From Crateriforma spongiae (GTDB lineage Bacteria > Planctomycetota > Planctomycetia > Pirellulales > Pirellulaceae): 64,000 bases of DNA. The stretch spans positions 744,001 to 808,000 of the forward strand of contig NZ_JAAXMS010000002.1 of assembly GCF_012290005.1 (NCBI RefSeq), written 5' to 3'. Position 1 is the stretch's first letter, and each line of letters begins with the position of its first letter. The position numbers and the translations under genes were made by a program. Positions 27,378-36,685 of this stretch are shown here, in pieces. The notes below the pieces were generated by a model. It saw nothing but the letters and a program-made list of their open reading frames with translations, had not been told where the DNA came from and made no database searches.

Positions 27378-28997
27378 TCAGTCCACGACGCCATCCTGAT
27401 CCATCGGACGGCCGAGCCAACGGACCCATCCAATCAATAGACATGCACCCGCCGACAGGCAAATCCAAGGCGACCAGCCGACGGCCACCGGCAAGGTGCC
27501 GACCAACACGCAAACCACGCCGACGGTGATCGCATACGGCATCTGTGTCCGGACGTGGACCATGTGATCGCAGCCGCTTGCACGACTGGACAGCACCGTG
27601 GTGTCGGAAATCGGTGAACAATGATCGCCGAAGATGGCGCCCGCCAAAACCGATCCGAACGTCGCCAGAAAGATCGGATGTTCCGCCAAATCGACGTCCC
27701 CGTCATTGGCCAATCCCGACATCCGAATCGCTAATGCGACCACGATCGGTGTCAGGATCGCCATCGTGCCCCAACTGGTTCCGGTCGAAAACGCGACGAC
27801 CCCGGCCAGCAAAAAAGTCACCGTCGGCAACCACCGCACGTCCATGGTGTCGCTGAGCATCGATGACAAATATCCGCTGGTGTTCAGTTGATCGGTCGAC
27901 GTCATGCCCGACAGTGCCCACGCCAACCACAGCACCAACATCGCTGGCAACATCTGTCCGGCACCCACCAAGGCCCCCTGCCCCACACGACGCAGCGGCC
28001 ACATTTTTATCACCGCTGCGCCGATCCATGCGGATACCAATCCGACGCCACCGCCGACCACCAACGCCAAATACGAATCTCCGCCTCCGATGATTGTCCC
28101 GACACGCTGAAGCCCTGACATGGACGATGGGAACGGTTCCTGTGGCCATCCCGTCTGGATCAATGTTGCCAACACGGCGGCGACACACAGTACCACCGGC
28201 AGCACGGCGGCCAATAAAACCATCAAACCATTCGTTGCACCGGAGCACCCCACATCGAATTCATCGTCCGGTGTCTCCGGCAACCGATGCGGGCGCTGCG
28301 ACACCATCGGGCCGTATTCCCGTCCCGAAATACTCGTCCACATGACCATCACGATGGCCAAGATCGGATAAAAGCGATACGGAACCGACGCCACAAAAAT
28401 CTCAAACGTCCGATCGGTATCCGGCCAACCAGACTGTTGCAGACCTTCTTGCAGATAACTGATCTCTGTGGCCACCCAAGTGCTGACCAACGCCAATCCA
28501 GCCACCGGCGCCGCAGTGGAATCCACCAAATAGGCCAAACGTGCCCGCGAAATTCGATATCGATCGGCGGTCGAACGAAAGGCGCCGCCGATCATCAGCG
28601 TGTTGGCATAGTCGTCAAAGAAGATGGCCAAGCCGGAACAGCTGATCAACAACTGGGCCCCCCGGCGCGACCTGACTCGTTGGGCAATCCGCTGCAGTAA
28701 TGCGGGAATCGCCCCGCCACTTTCCAAGACGCCCACCATCGCACCGAGCAACAGGCTGAACGCCAAGACCTGCAGGTGATAGAAATCAGTCACGGATTGC
28801 CAGAGGGACCGAACGAAGATTTCGATCGTTGCCAGCACCCAAACCAGGGTGCCGGTCGAATCCGGTTGCCCTGTCGCCAACAGTGCGGCCCCCGACAAGA
28901 CGCCGAGGGTCAAAGAGATGTAAACGCGGCCGGTCGCGATGGCCAGGACGATCGCAACGACGGGCGGCAGCAGACTCAGCCAGCTCGCATCGGCCAT
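27378..28997 (-). CDS. NhaC-type Na+/H+ antiporter
   Basis: 539 residues with about twelve membrane segments. The first third (LPPVVAIVLAIATGRVYISL; GVLSGAALLATG; LLLGAMVGVLESGGAIPALL) and the conserved LAIFFDDYANTLMIGGAFR region match the NhaC superfamily, as do the late segments FLLAGVVAFSTGTSWGTMAILTP and IFGDHCSPISDTTVLSSRASGCD. This places it in the inner membrane as a secondary antiporter, possibly for sodium or for amino-acid-like substrates, since the family also includes lysine and malate-lactate exchangers. It follows gatC by 96 bases on the same strand. Confidence 0.88.
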   Translation of the reverse strand: MADASWLSLLPPVVAIVLAIATGRVYISLTLGVLSGAALLATGQPDSTGTLVWVLATIEIFVRSLWQSVTDFYHLQVLAFSLLLGAMVGVLESGGAIPALLQRIAQRVRSRRGAQLLISCSGLAIFFDDYANTLMIGGAFRSTADRYRISRARLAYLVDSTAAPVAGLALVSTWVATEISYLQEGLQQSGWPDTDRTFEIFVASVPYRFYPILAIVMVMWTSISGREYGPMVSQRPHRLPETPDDEFDVGCSGATNGLMVLLAAVLPVVLCVAAVLATLIQTGWPQEPFPSSMSGLQRVGTIIGGGDSYLALVVGGGVGLVSAWIGAAVIKMWPLRRVGQGALVGAGQMLPAMLVLWLAWALSGMTSTDQLNTSGYLSSMLSDTMDVRWLPTVTFLLAGVVAFSTGTSWGTMAILTPIVVALAIRMSGLANDGDVDLAEHPIFLATFGSVLAGAIFGDHCSPISDTTVLSSRASGCDHMVHVRTQMPYAITVGVVCVLVGTLPVAVGWSPWICLSAGACLLIGWVRWLGRPMDQDGVVD

Positions 28998-29093
28998 GAA
29001 TCGGGGTCACTTCCGGCACGCTGCCAAAGATCAGAGGGCCAACGATCCGGTGCCGAAAAAGTCCAGCTTGGGCGACTCGATTCGGCCCGGGAT

Positions 29094-29399
29094 CTATTTA
29101 CGAGTGCCGCCGGCACCCAGTACAGGCGGGACCAAAAAGTGCTCGCCGTCGCTGGACGGTGCCGTCCGGACAGCCACATCGGTGCCCAGACTGGGCTGAA
29201 CTTGATCGTCACGCCAGCGGTTTTCGACGTCCAAAGCCGTCGTCATCGGCTGCACATCATCGGTGTCCAGTTCTGACAATTGCTGAACGAACCCCAGAAT
29301 CGACTCCAGTTGGGGTGCGATCCCGTGGACCTCATCGTCACTCAGCTGCAAACGCGCCAGCTTGGCCAGCTGGCGGACGTCGTCTTCGGACAACGCCAT
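29094..29399 (-). CDS. gatC: Asp-tRNA(Asn)/Glu-tRNA(Gln) amidotransferase subunit C
   Basis: 101 residues, typical length. GatC stabilises the GatAB amidotransferase that corrects misacylated Glu-tRNA(Gln) or Asp-tRNA(Asn). MALSEDDVRQLAKLARLQLS at the start, then LGFVQQLSELDTDDVQPMT and the LR/ENRWRDDQVQPSL segment are the classical GatC pattern. Starts 2 bases after the rpmB stop, so the two are cotranscribed. gatA and gatB are not in the window. Confidence 0.94.
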   Translation of the reverse strand: MALSEDDVRQLAKLARLQLSDDEVHGIAPQLESILGFVQQLSELDTDDVQPMTTALDVENRWRDDQVQPSLGTDVAVRTAPSSDGEHFLVPPVLGAGGTRK

Positions 29400-29401
29400 G
29401 G

Positions 29402-29668
29402 CTACTTAGCGCCACTAACGTCAAACGGCTTGGTCTTGACCGTCTTGCGGACCGATCCGCTACGCAGGCACTGGGTGCACACACGCATGGACTTGTTCGC
29501 GCCGCTGGGCAGCGTCACGTGGACTTTTTGCAGGTTGGGAACGAATTTGCGACGCGTCTTGCCGGTGATTTTCGTACCGACACCACCCAAGTACTTCGCC
29601 TTACCACGCGTTTCGATGCGGTTGCCCATTTGGACACCTTTACCGCAGATTTCACACTTCCGGGCCAT
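29402..29668 (-). CDS. rpmB: 50S ribosomal protein L28
   Basis: 88 residues. MARKCEICGKGVQMGNR at the start and KVHVTLPSGANKSMRVCTQC later give the L28 fold with a CxxC pair at residues 5-8 and a second at about 65-68, so this is the zinc-binding (C+) form. Conserved KTRRKFVPNLQ is present. ATG at 29668 is preceded by an AGAAGAAG purine run. First gene of the rpmB-gatC unit. Confidence 0.97.
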   Translation of the reverse strand: MARKCEICGKGVQMGNRIETRGKAKYLGGVGTKITGKTRRKFVPNLQKVHVTLPSGANKSMRVCTQCLRSGSVRKTVKTKPFDVSGAK

Positions 29669-30129
29669 GTTTTCTTCTTCTCTGGCGCTGGGATGATTGA
29701 TTTTTGGTCTGGATCAAACGCGGGATCATAGCCGGTTGTCCGATCGGGGAAAAGCAGGAAAACCAGGTGAACCGGACCCGCCGGGGTGAACCGGGCCCAC
29801 GGCGTGGCAAATTCGCGGGCTCACGCGGTCCGATCGGTAAATCAGTGCCCACTGGGACGGGATCCATCGATCGCCGAACCGGTCGGCCAGCCCCGCCCCC
29901 CCTCTATCGGAGTCAGTCCGATCCGCCGGTCGCGTTTGGAAAGTCGTTCGACTTGAAAAATTCCATCAGGAAAGTCGCGATTGGCCAAAGTGTCGTCGTC
30001 AAAGTGCCGATCTTTCCCCAAGACCGCCCAGGCCGCAATGTCGTCGACGCGACACCAATGCGTCCCGGGTGATCGTCCCCCACACAGATTTTCCCACCCC
30101 GGACCGCCACGTTCAGGCAGACGAACCCG
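29669..30129. other. intergenic, promoter region of rpmB and lipoprotein gene
   Basis: 461 bases between divergent genes. Small overlapping frames on both strands have biased composition and no ribosome site. A short direct repeat GGTGAACCGG recurs near 29767 and 29784. No other structure seen. Confidence 0.5.
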
Positions 30130-30666
30130 ATGATTGCATTTTCAACCGGCCAGATCCGACGCTCCGCGCCGGTCGCCGCGCTGCTGTTCGCCGCCATTTT
30201 GACGACCGGATGCAGTTCTTTGTCGATTCCGGCGTTCAAACCGCCGGCCCCCGATGTGCCATATCAACCGATCGGTGAAGGCGTCACACTGGCCGGCACG
30301 GCAACCCAGGACATGTACCAGCGAGTCCGCCAGGCCAAACGTGAAAACGCCATCGTCCTGGAAGTTGTCGGGGACGAACAGCCGACCCGCGTCTTGCCGC
30401 TGCCGCCGGGACAAAAAAGCGTCTTCGTCAGCACCCTGCTGCAACAGACCGGTGTGCTGGCCAAGATCGGTGCCGTGGATGCAACGCTGTATCGATACAC
30501 CAGCGATTCCGTATCGGGCATTCCCATGGCAGTGAAAATGTCCGAGGACGGCGATCAAGTCCGCCCCGAAAGCGATTATGCCCTGCGTGCGGGTGACCGG
30601 CTTCAGGTCAGTGAGCGGAAATTCGACAGTCTGAACAGTCTGATGGAAATGGTCGGCCTGCTGTAA
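30130..30666 (+). CDS. predicted lipoprotein of unknown function
   Basis: 178 residues. The lipobox LTTGC ends a hydrophobic signal (APVAALLFAAILTTGC, lipidated C28). The mature domain (about residues 50-178) has a beta-rich SLBB- or ubiquitin-like look: AIVLEVVGDEQPTRVLPLPP then VFVSTLLQQTG, and ends with YALRAGDRLQVSERKFDSLN, which resembles the L-x-x-G-D-x-L-x-V turn of polysaccharide-export SLBB proteins. That resemblance is weak. No polysaccharide-export genes are adjacent. Confidence 0.75.
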   Translation: MIAFSTGQIRRSAPVAALLFAAILTTGCSSLSIPAFKPPAPDVPYQPIGEGVTLAGTATQDMYQRVRQAKRENAIVLEVVGDEQPTRVLPLPPGQKSVFVSTLLQQTGVLAKIGAVDATLYRYTSDSVSGIPMAVKMSEDGDQVRPESDYALRAGDRLQVSERKFDSLNSLMEMVGLL

Positions 30667-31134
30667 GCCGATTCCTGCGGGTGCCAATTTCTGTGGGCTT
30701 CTGGGCGGTCGGTTCGACCCAAAATTCCGACATCGCCCCATCATCGCCGACACCACACAATCCGTGTTTTGTTTCTGGACGCCCCCGCACGGACGAAGAT
30801 AAACTGTAGGGCCGCGATGACGGCCCACCGTGGGGGAAGGGACACCCGGCGACCGGTCGAACTCGCACGCGGCGTTCCCGGTCACAGCGGACAGCTGTTT
30901 CCCCGATTCCAAATGCCTCGATCGGGCATGAGACCACGATCGGGGGTCCGGCGCGCGATCCAAGTCCGGATCGTTCCCGTAATGATCGAGCCGTCGGGGC
31001 CGGCGACCCGCCGGCACCTGTCAGCGGCCGACCATGAATGGGCCGCCCAAAACCGACCGGCCAAGATCACGCCGGCTCGAACGAATGCAACCACGTCGGA
31101 TCCATCCCCGCCCGCGTCGACCGGAACAGTCCGC
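30667..31134. other. intergenic/leader of the DUF1559 gene
   Basis: 468 bases. The pseudopilin frame is open through most of it (from 30769; ATG at 30982), but the encoded stretch is Arg/Pro-rich and not leader-like. A small hairpin GGGCCG (30809-30814) / CGGCCC (30821-30826) lies here. No separate gene seen. Confidence 0.45.
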
Positions 31135-32118
31135 GTGAGAACGTCCCTTCACCCCTTCGCCGCCCGCCGCCCGATCGCTGGTTTCACGTTGGTGGAACTG
31201 TTGGTGGTGATCGCCGTGATCGGTGTGATGGTCGCGTTGCTGTTGCCCGCCGTTCAAGCGGCCCGGGAAGCCGCCCGCCAGACTTCCTGTAAGAACAATT
31301 TGAAACAGATCGGTCTGGCCATTCACAACTATCACGCGACGTACCAAAAGTTGCCGTGGGGTGCCAAAGGCGGCTGGGGCCCCAGCTGGACGACCGACAT
31401 CTTGCCCAATATCGGCGAAGCGTCGTTGGCGTCGATCGTCCCTTATGGCGAACCGGGCTACGCGACCGGCAACGACCAAGACAGCAAACACTTTCGGTTG
31501 CTGGCCACCAGCGCGTTGCCGACGTTTCGTTGTCCGTCCCAGTTCGGTCCCACCGTGTTCAACGAATCCATGGGACGCATCACCGGTCGCGCGCTGAACA
31601 GCTATCTGGGCAATGCCGGCAGCGATGTGATTCACAACAACTACTCCATCACCGGACGGCTGGGGATGGAATCGGGCAACGGCCTGTTCCAGGCCTGTGA
31701 TTTTTGTCACCGCAGCAGCGGATCGAATTTCTGTGACAATCGACCGGAGATGCCGCCGCTTTCCTTCGCTTCGGTCACCGACGGTCTGAGCAACACGGTG
31801 ATGGTCGCCGAAACTCGGTTCATTGATTTCGCCCAATGTGGCGTGTGTGATCACTTCATGCTGTATCACACCGACTTCGATGACTTGAACGGACGCGATT
31901 TCTCCGAAGCCCTGGCGTCGTTGTACTTCGGCATCAACCTGGAACGTGTGCCCAACGATCATCTGCAGATGAGCATCGGCAGCTATCACCCCGGCGGCGT
32001 TCACGTCGCGATGGCCGACGGTTCGGTTCGCTACATCACCGAACAACTGGACGAAGCGATCCGCTTGGCGATCGGTTCACGCAACGGTCGCGAAGTCGTT
32101 GAGATGTCCAGCTTCTAA
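31135..32118 (+). CDS. DUF1559 type IV pseudopilin-like protein
   Basis: 327 residues from a GTG at 31135, giving a 16-residue leader (MRTSLHPFAARRPIAG) followed by FTLVELLVVIAVIGVMVALL, the class III prepilin signal. Cleavage would fall after G16 and the next residue is F1 with glutamate at +5. The long C-terminal DUF1559 domain contains QAAREAARQTSCKNNLKQIG near its start. It ends with H-x9-DG (H-PGGVHVAMA-DG), the signature of the very large planctomycete pseudopilin-like family. ATG at 30982 would put about 50 extra residues before the leader and is less likely. These proteins are exported through a type II/IV-like system; individual roles are unknown. Confidence 0.88.
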   Translation: MRTSLHPFAARRPIAGFTLVELLVVIAVIGVMVALLLPAVQAAREAARQTSCKNNLKQIGLAIHNYHATYQKLPWGAKGGWGPSWTTDILPNIGEASLASIVPYGEPGYATGNDQDSKHFRLLATSALPTFRCPSQFGPTVFNESMGRITGRALNSYLGNAGSDVIHNNYSITGRLGMESGNGLFQACDFCHRSSGSNFCDNRPEMPPLSFASVTDGLSNTVMVAETRFIDFAQCGVCDHFMLYHTDFDDLNGRDFSEALASLYFGINLERVPNDHLQMSIGSYHPGGVHVAMADGSVRYITEQLDEAIRLAIGSRNGREVVEMSSF

Positions 32119-32277
32119 GCGTCCCAACGAATTGGCAACCTGCCGGCGATCGTTCGACTGCGAGACGGTGATCGCTGAGACTTTGATCACTGAGACGCGA
32201 TCTTTGGGACACGTCCATCACGGTCGCGTTGCTTGATCGGCGATGCGTGAACGGCAATTTTTGCGACTCATATAAAA

Positions 32278-32307
32278 GGCCCGCCGACACATTTGCATCG
32301 GCGGGCC
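32278..32307 (-). terminator. intrinsic terminator after clpX
   Basis: Perfect 10-base stem (GGCCCGCCGA / TCGGCGGGCC) with a 10-base loop, followed on the minus strand by TTTTATA. It begins 65 bases after the clpX stop. A textbook Rho-independent form. Confidence 0.85.
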
Positions 32308-32372
32308 CAGGCGAGATTCGTTTGATCTGAAATCCGATGGCATTTGCCTACCATCGGATTCACTGGTCCAGA

Positions 32373-33653
32373 TCAGGCGCTTTTGGTGGTCGGCATTTGA
32401 AACAACTTGCGCGACCCGCTGACCACGGTTTCGTCGATCGTGTAAACGCTGCCGTCTTCTTGTTCGGGCAGGTCGTACATGATGTCCAACATCACTTGTT
32501 CCAAGATGCCGCGAAGCCCACGAGCTCCGACACCCTTGTCCAGGGCTTGGCGTGCCACATAGTGCAACGCTTCGTCGGTGAAATTCAGTTCGCAGTTTTC
32601 CATCTCGAACAGCGCTTTGTACTGTTTGATGATCGAGTTCTTGGGCTCTTTCATCACTCGTACCAAGCCTTCTTCGTCCAGCGGTTGCAGGTAGCTGACC
32701 ACCGGCAAACGTCCGACCAATTCGGGGATCAGACCGAATTGCAGGATGTCTTCGGTTTCGACCTGGGCCAACAGTTCCGCGGTGGACTGTTCGTTGCGGA
32801 CGCTCGACCCACCGCCAAAGCCCAGGGTACGATGCCCCAAGCGTTTGCGGATGATTTCTTCGATCCCGACGAACGTCCCGCCACAAATGAACAGGATGTT
32901 GCTGGTATCCATTTGGATGTATTGCTGTTCGGGATGCTTTCGCCCGCCTTGTGGCGGAACGTTGGCAACGGTTCCCTCCAGCATCTTCAGCAAGCTTTGC
33001 TGAACGCCTTCGCCGGACACATCACGGGTGATCGAAACGTTGCCGTTGGTGCGTCCGATCTTGTCGACTTCGTCGATGTACAAGATGCCGCGTTGGGCAG
33101 CCTCGACATCAAAGTCGGCCGCATGCAACAGTTTCAACAACAAGTTTTCGACGTCTTCACCGACGTACCCCGCTTCGGTCAACGTCGTGGCGTCGCCGAT
33201 CGCAAAGGGAACGTTCAGCATCCGCGCCAGCGAACGGGCCAACAGCGTTTTGCCGCTGCCGGTCGGGCCGGCCAACAGGATGTTGCTCTTTTCAATTTCG
33301 ACTTCGCTGCCGCCATCCCACTCGGTGCTTAACCGTTTGTAGTGGTTATGGACGGCGACGGCCAAAACACGCTTGGCGGCCGTTTGGCCGATGACGTATT
33401 GATCCAAGTGCTCGGTGATTTCACGCGGCGACGGGATCTCACTGAACAGTGCTTTGCTGGGACCACGCCGTCGTTCTTCTTGATCCAAGATCGACTGGCA
33501 CAGCTCGATGCACTCGCTGCAGATGTAAACGTCGCCTGGTCCTTCGACCAACGGCCCGACGTCGCGATAGCTCTTTCGACAGAACGAACAGAACGCGTTC
33601 TTTTTGCTGGCCGAACTTCCGCGGCGTGAGCTGGAATTATCCTTCGAGGGCAT
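32373..33653 (-). CDS. clpX: ATP-dependent Clp protease ATPase subunit ClpX
   Basis: 426 residues, standard length. A hexameric AAA+ unfoldase that feeds proteins to ClpP. N-terminal zinc-binding domain with CSFC (about residues 22-25) and CSECIELC; Walker A GPTGSGKT; pore loop GYVGED; Walker [11 protein letters not shown]; the ClpP-docking loop reads LGF (in HRTLGFGGG) rather than IGF. Sensor regions are present near the C-terminus. ATG at 33653 follows AGGAG at 7 bases. clpP is not adjacent, unlike in many bacteria, and a long hairpin lies 50-100 bases upstream. Confidence 0.97.
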   Translation of the reverse strand: MPSKDNSSSRRGSSASKKNAFCSFCRKSYRDVGPLVEGPGDVYICSECIELCQSILDQEERRRGPSKALFSEIPSPREITEHLDQYVIGQTAAKRVLAVAVHNHYKRLSTEWDGGSEVEIEKSNILLAGPTGSGKTLLARSLARMLNVPFAIGDATTLTEAGYVGEDVENLLLKLLHAADFDVEAAQRGILYIDEVDKIGRTNGNVSITRDVSGEGVQQSLLKMLEGTVANVPPQGGRKHPEQQYIQMDTSNILFICGGTFVGIEEIIRKRLGHRTLGFGGGSSVRNEQSTAELLAQVETEDILQFGLIPELVGRLPVVSYLQPLDEEGLVRVMKEPKNSIIKQYKALFEMENCELNFTDEALHYVARQALDKGVGARGLRGILEQVMLDIMYDLPEQEDGSVYTIDETVVSGSRKLFQMPTTKSA

Positions 33654-33704
33654 ACACGACTCCTAGGCTGTGCCACGCCAATGTCGCCACGGCCGACCGA
33701 GACC

Positions 33705-33751
33705 GCCGTTCGCCGCCGACGTTTTGAAAAAACGATTCGGCGGCGGACGGC
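33705..33751. other. long imperfect hairpin upstream of clpX
   Basis: Outer arms of 15 bases, GCCGTTCGCCGCCGA (33705-33719) and TCGGCGGCGGACGGC (33737-33751), pair with one G-T wobble. Inside, CGTTTT and AAAACG can continue the stem. It lies 52-98 bases before the clpX start, within a 412-base gap (33654-34065) that otherwise shows no gene. It could be the end of the convergent-side transcript or a 5' leader element of clpX. Confidence 0.6.
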
Positions 33752-34065
33752 GAGGGAAGGATCAGCCACGTGGGTTTGTAACGTGGGTCATCAACGACCC
33801 GCGGCAAACTTTGGTGGTGGATTGGGTTTTAAATATCGGGTCGGCCTACGCTAGTTTTGCTGGGTTGCCCGAGCGAACAAAAGGGAAGGTTCACCCGGGC
33901 CACGTTCGGCCGTTTGTCTTTCACCGGCGTCAATTCCAAGGAATCAATCATCCGCCTGACCTGCATCGGTCGGTCGGCGTCACGGTGGCCACGTCAAAGT
34001 GGTGGTTCTGGCGGTCCATTCGGATTCCGGTGCACAAGGCACCAAAAAGCCGGGTCGATCCGATT

Positions 34066-34371
34066 TCACTGATTCGATGACGTGGGCGACGTTTCGCCGG
34101 ATGGGTCGTCACTGTCGGACGACGCGGATGGTTGGCTCCCTGAAACTTGACCTTGGGTGATGGATTCTATCTTTCGGAATTCCTGGTCGCTGATGTCACC
34201 CTTGCGATGCATTTCTCGCAAGTTAGCAAGCACGTCGACTTCGGTTTCCTGGTCGTTGGCGGCGTAGTCGCGAAAGATTGACACCAGATAAAATCCGGCA
34301 GCAATCAAGACGGCCAAGATCAATAAGGAGCCGACAGACTGCATCGTCGATGTGCTAAACAAATCTGTCAC
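34066..34371 (-). CDS. small single-pass membrane protein, SHOCT-like
   Basis: 101 residues, GTG start at 34371 with GGTGGGA upstream. One transmembrane helix (LLILAVLIAAGFYLVSIFR) at residues 14-35, then a cytoplasmic segment LREMHRKGDISDQEFRKIES that matches the short helical hairpin often called SHOCT (L-x-x-L-x-x-x-G-x-I-(T/S)-x-x-E-F). A Ser/Asp-rich tail ends the protein. Function unknown; SHOCT segments usually mediate oligomerisation. Lies alone upstream of clpX on the same strand, 412 bases away. Confidence 0.7.
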   Translation of the reverse strand: MTDLFSTSTMQSVGSLLILAVLIAAGFYLVSIFRDYAANDQETEVDVLANLREMHRKGDISDQEFRKIESITQGQVSGSQPSASSDSDDPSGETSPTSSNQ

Positions 34372-34647
34372 AATCCCACCGATCCGGTCGGGACGTCACA
34401 CCGTTGCATTCGTCAACAATGCGTCGTCGCTTGGTCGTCGTCGCAATTCAATCTTGCCCGTCGATCCCCGCGTCGTCCTCCGCCCAAAAAGATGATAGGA
34501 GTGTCCCGTAAACGTGGTCCAGGAAAGGGAACGCGATTTCGCAAGAATTTCGTGTTTCACGTAGTTTACGACGTTTCACAGCCCACAGCCAACGTCAATC
34601 TGTCGCGAATCCGACGCCGCACCGAAGGGACCGCCGCGTTTAGCCGT

Positions 34648-35475
34648 TCAGACATTTCCACGCATGAACCGGACCGCCGAATCGTAGGGACATCGCAGCG
34701 GATCATCCGCCGCCGACATCTGGAAAATCACCGGTGCGTCGAATCCGGTCCCGGACAAGTTGTCCAGCATGATTGCGGGATCGAATCGCAACCCCGCCGA
34801 TTCACTGGCCGTGACGTGATGCATCCCCATCACCAAACCCGCCAAGCAATCACCGTGACGGGCCAGCCGATCCGCCACCGGAATTTCACCGGTCTGCAGC
34901 ATCACGTCCACGTCCGCCCACAGTTTCAATAACCCCGGCCGGCGGACCCATTGCCGCAGCCGATCAAAATGAATCGTCGTTGCCACCACCCCGCCCCGCT
35001 CGGGCCGCAGTGCCAACGCGATTCCCGTTTGATCGGCCAGCGACAACAACACGTCGATCCGATGGGCCAATCGATCCAAGACCGCTTCGTCATGACGTTC
35101 GGTTGTCCCGCCGGTGCTGCCACAGCAAAACGTCACCGTCGTCACCCCGATGCTGGCGGCGGCCTTGATCCAACGACTTGCCAGTTCCAACGATCGATCA
35201 GCAACGCAGGGGTCTTCACTGGCCAGCGACGGCCAACCGGGACGATGCGGATCGTCAATGAAGCGGCCTTCCAAACACAGCCAAAGCTGCACCCCCAGTT
35301 CACCGGCCAAGACATTCAACTGGGTTGCGTCAGCCACGGCGCCGTCGTCGGCCAACCGCAATCCGTTACGCCGCGGGATCAATGCCACGACGCGGTAACC
35401 CATTTGGGCAAGCCATCCCAACGCCGTTGCGTCGTCGTGCCACGGCATAGCGGCGGCATGAAATCCGACGTTCAC
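34648..35475 (-). CDS. TIM-barrel sugar phosphate isomerase/epimerase-like protein
   Basis: 275 residues from the GTG at 35475 (start of VNVGFHAAAMPWHDD); the frame is open to a TTG at 35529. The pattern of short beta strands with an xylose-isomerase-like order is visible: RVVALIPR, VQLWLCLEG, TVTFCCGSTG, IALALRPERGG, LKLWADVDVML. The metal-site residues of sugar isomerases (E in LCLEG, E in RPERGG, D in WADVDV, H near HHVTA) can be placed but not proven. It starts 67 bases after the UbiA-family gene ends on the same strand and is probably cotranscribed with it. Substrate unknown. Confidence 0.75.
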   Translation of the reverse strand: MNVGFHAAAMPWHDDATALGWLAQMGYRVVALIPRRNGLRLADDGAVADATQLNVLAGELGVQLWLCLEGRFIDDPHRPGWPSLASEDPCVADRSLELASRWIKAAASIGVTTVTFCCGSTGGTTERHDEAVLDRLAHRIDVLLSLADQTGIALALRPERGGVVATTIHFDRLRQWVRRPGLLKLWADVDVMLQTGEIPVADRLARHGDCLAGLVMGMHHVTASESAGLRFDPAIMLDNLSGTGFDAPVIFQMSAADDPLRCPYDSAVRFMRGNV

Positions 35476-35542
35476 GTTGCGGCCGCTCCCCAAACCATTT
35501 GCCGGGTCTCGGTGGTCCGCTGGACGCAAATTGGCGATCGCA

Positions 35543-36559
35543 TCAGGTCACCCGAAAGTATCGTGACAGCCCCAGCGCCGGCATGACGCCCGCAAAGATC
35601 AACAAACCCCAAAACGGCCCGGCGCCCAAAAAGGCAATCGCCGCGGCCAACGGAATGATCGTCAACACACCGCTGCGGACGGCCGATTGGATCGAATCGG
35701 CCGTTCCCAACCGCGCCGCGCGGAAACCTCGGACGACCACCGGAAATACAACCATGGCCACCAACAACAAAAACGGACCGGCGGGCGACAATTGCCAGGC
35801 AACCGCGTTGATATCCAGACGCGGCGCGACACCGATCATCGCACCGCCCAGCGCGACCACAATCGTCCCGGTCCACAGATTGGGCTGGAATCCATCAATC
35901 GTCTTTTCCGCTTCGCGTCGTCCGATCGTGGTCACCCCCATCACAAACATGCCCATCCCGGCTGCCATGCCCAGCAACCAAGTCGGGAATTCCGCCGGAG
36001 ACGCGAAATGGGGCGCGGCGCCCAACAGGAAACTCAGCACACGACACATTCCCATCGCCAACGGCCCAACGGGCGTCGCCTTCAGCGGTCCGTCGTACAA
36101 CAGCACCGACACCGCCAAGGCGGCCGCCACCATTGCCGGTGTCCAATTGACCGCCGGGGCCGAATCGTCTGCCACCAACTGACCGGCCACTGCCGCGACG
36201 ATCACGCCACCGACCAACATGGCAATGCCGACCGCACGTGCGACCGACACGCTGATCGCGCCCGATGCCAACGGACGCTGTGGCCGTTGTTGGCGATCTT
36301 TCTGGACGTCAAAAACGTCGTTCAAAATCATCCCGGCCCAGTACAACAGCACCCCGGCAATCAACACCGAAACAAAACGCGGTACCGGTTCGGCACCACC
36401 GGCGACGATCAAATAACCGGCCGCCACGTCGGCCAAGACCGTGAACACATTGGGCAGACGCACCAACTGCCCCCATGCCAACCACGTGGGCCGGGAAACA
36501 GAATTTTGTGGGCGATGATCCCCGTCAGCTTGGCTGGCGGATTCGGTGCGGGATGCCAT
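35543..36559 (-). CDS. UbiA-superfamily prenyltransferase
   Basis: 338 residues, eight or nine membrane helices. The first aspartate-rich motif is N80-D81-V-F-D84-V-Q-K-D88, as in UbiA enzymes that bind prenyl diphosphate through magnesium. The second motif region reads YDGPLKATPVGPLAMG near residue 150 and is less canonical (one Asp). This weaker second motif, and pairing with a TIM-barrel epimerase-like gene, fits the EboC-like branch better than UbiA or MenA proper (inference). Active in the inner membrane; acceptor unknown. Confidence 0.82.
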   Translation of the reverse strand: MASRTESASQADGDHRPQNSVSRPTWLAWGQLVRLPNVFTVLADVAAGYLIVAGGAEPVPRFVSVLIAGVLLYWAGMILNDVFDVQKDRQQRPQRPLASGAISVSVARAVGIAMLVGGVIVAAVAGQLVADDSAPAVNWTPAMVAAALAVSVLLYDGPLKATPVGPLAMGMCRVLSFLLGAAPHFASPAEFPTWLLGMAAGMGMFVMGVTTIGRREAEKTIDGFQPNLWTGTIVVALGGAMIGVAPRLDINAVAWQLSPAGPFLLLVAMVVFPVVVRGFRAARLGTADSIQSAVRSGVLTIIPLAAAIAFLGAGPFWGLLIFAGVMPALGLSRYFRVT

Positions 36560-36685
36560 ATCGGAAATTCATTCAACGGTCGGAATCACAAACCGACCAG
36601 TGTAGACACCCTGCGGTATGACCGACACAGGATGCGTCCACACCGCAACCCCCCTGACCGAAGGCATCGCCGACAACCGCTGCGA

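Noticed and set aside
29704-30072. 122-codon plus-strand frame in the rpmB/lipoprotein gap
   Set aside because: Arg/Pro/Gly-rich, no ribosome site, overlaps the rpmB promoter region; no domain recognised.
30769-31134. N-terminal extension of the DUF1559 pseudopilin
   Set aside because: Would bury the FTLVELLVVI prepilin signal more than 100 residues from the start; the GTG at 31135 gives a normal leader.
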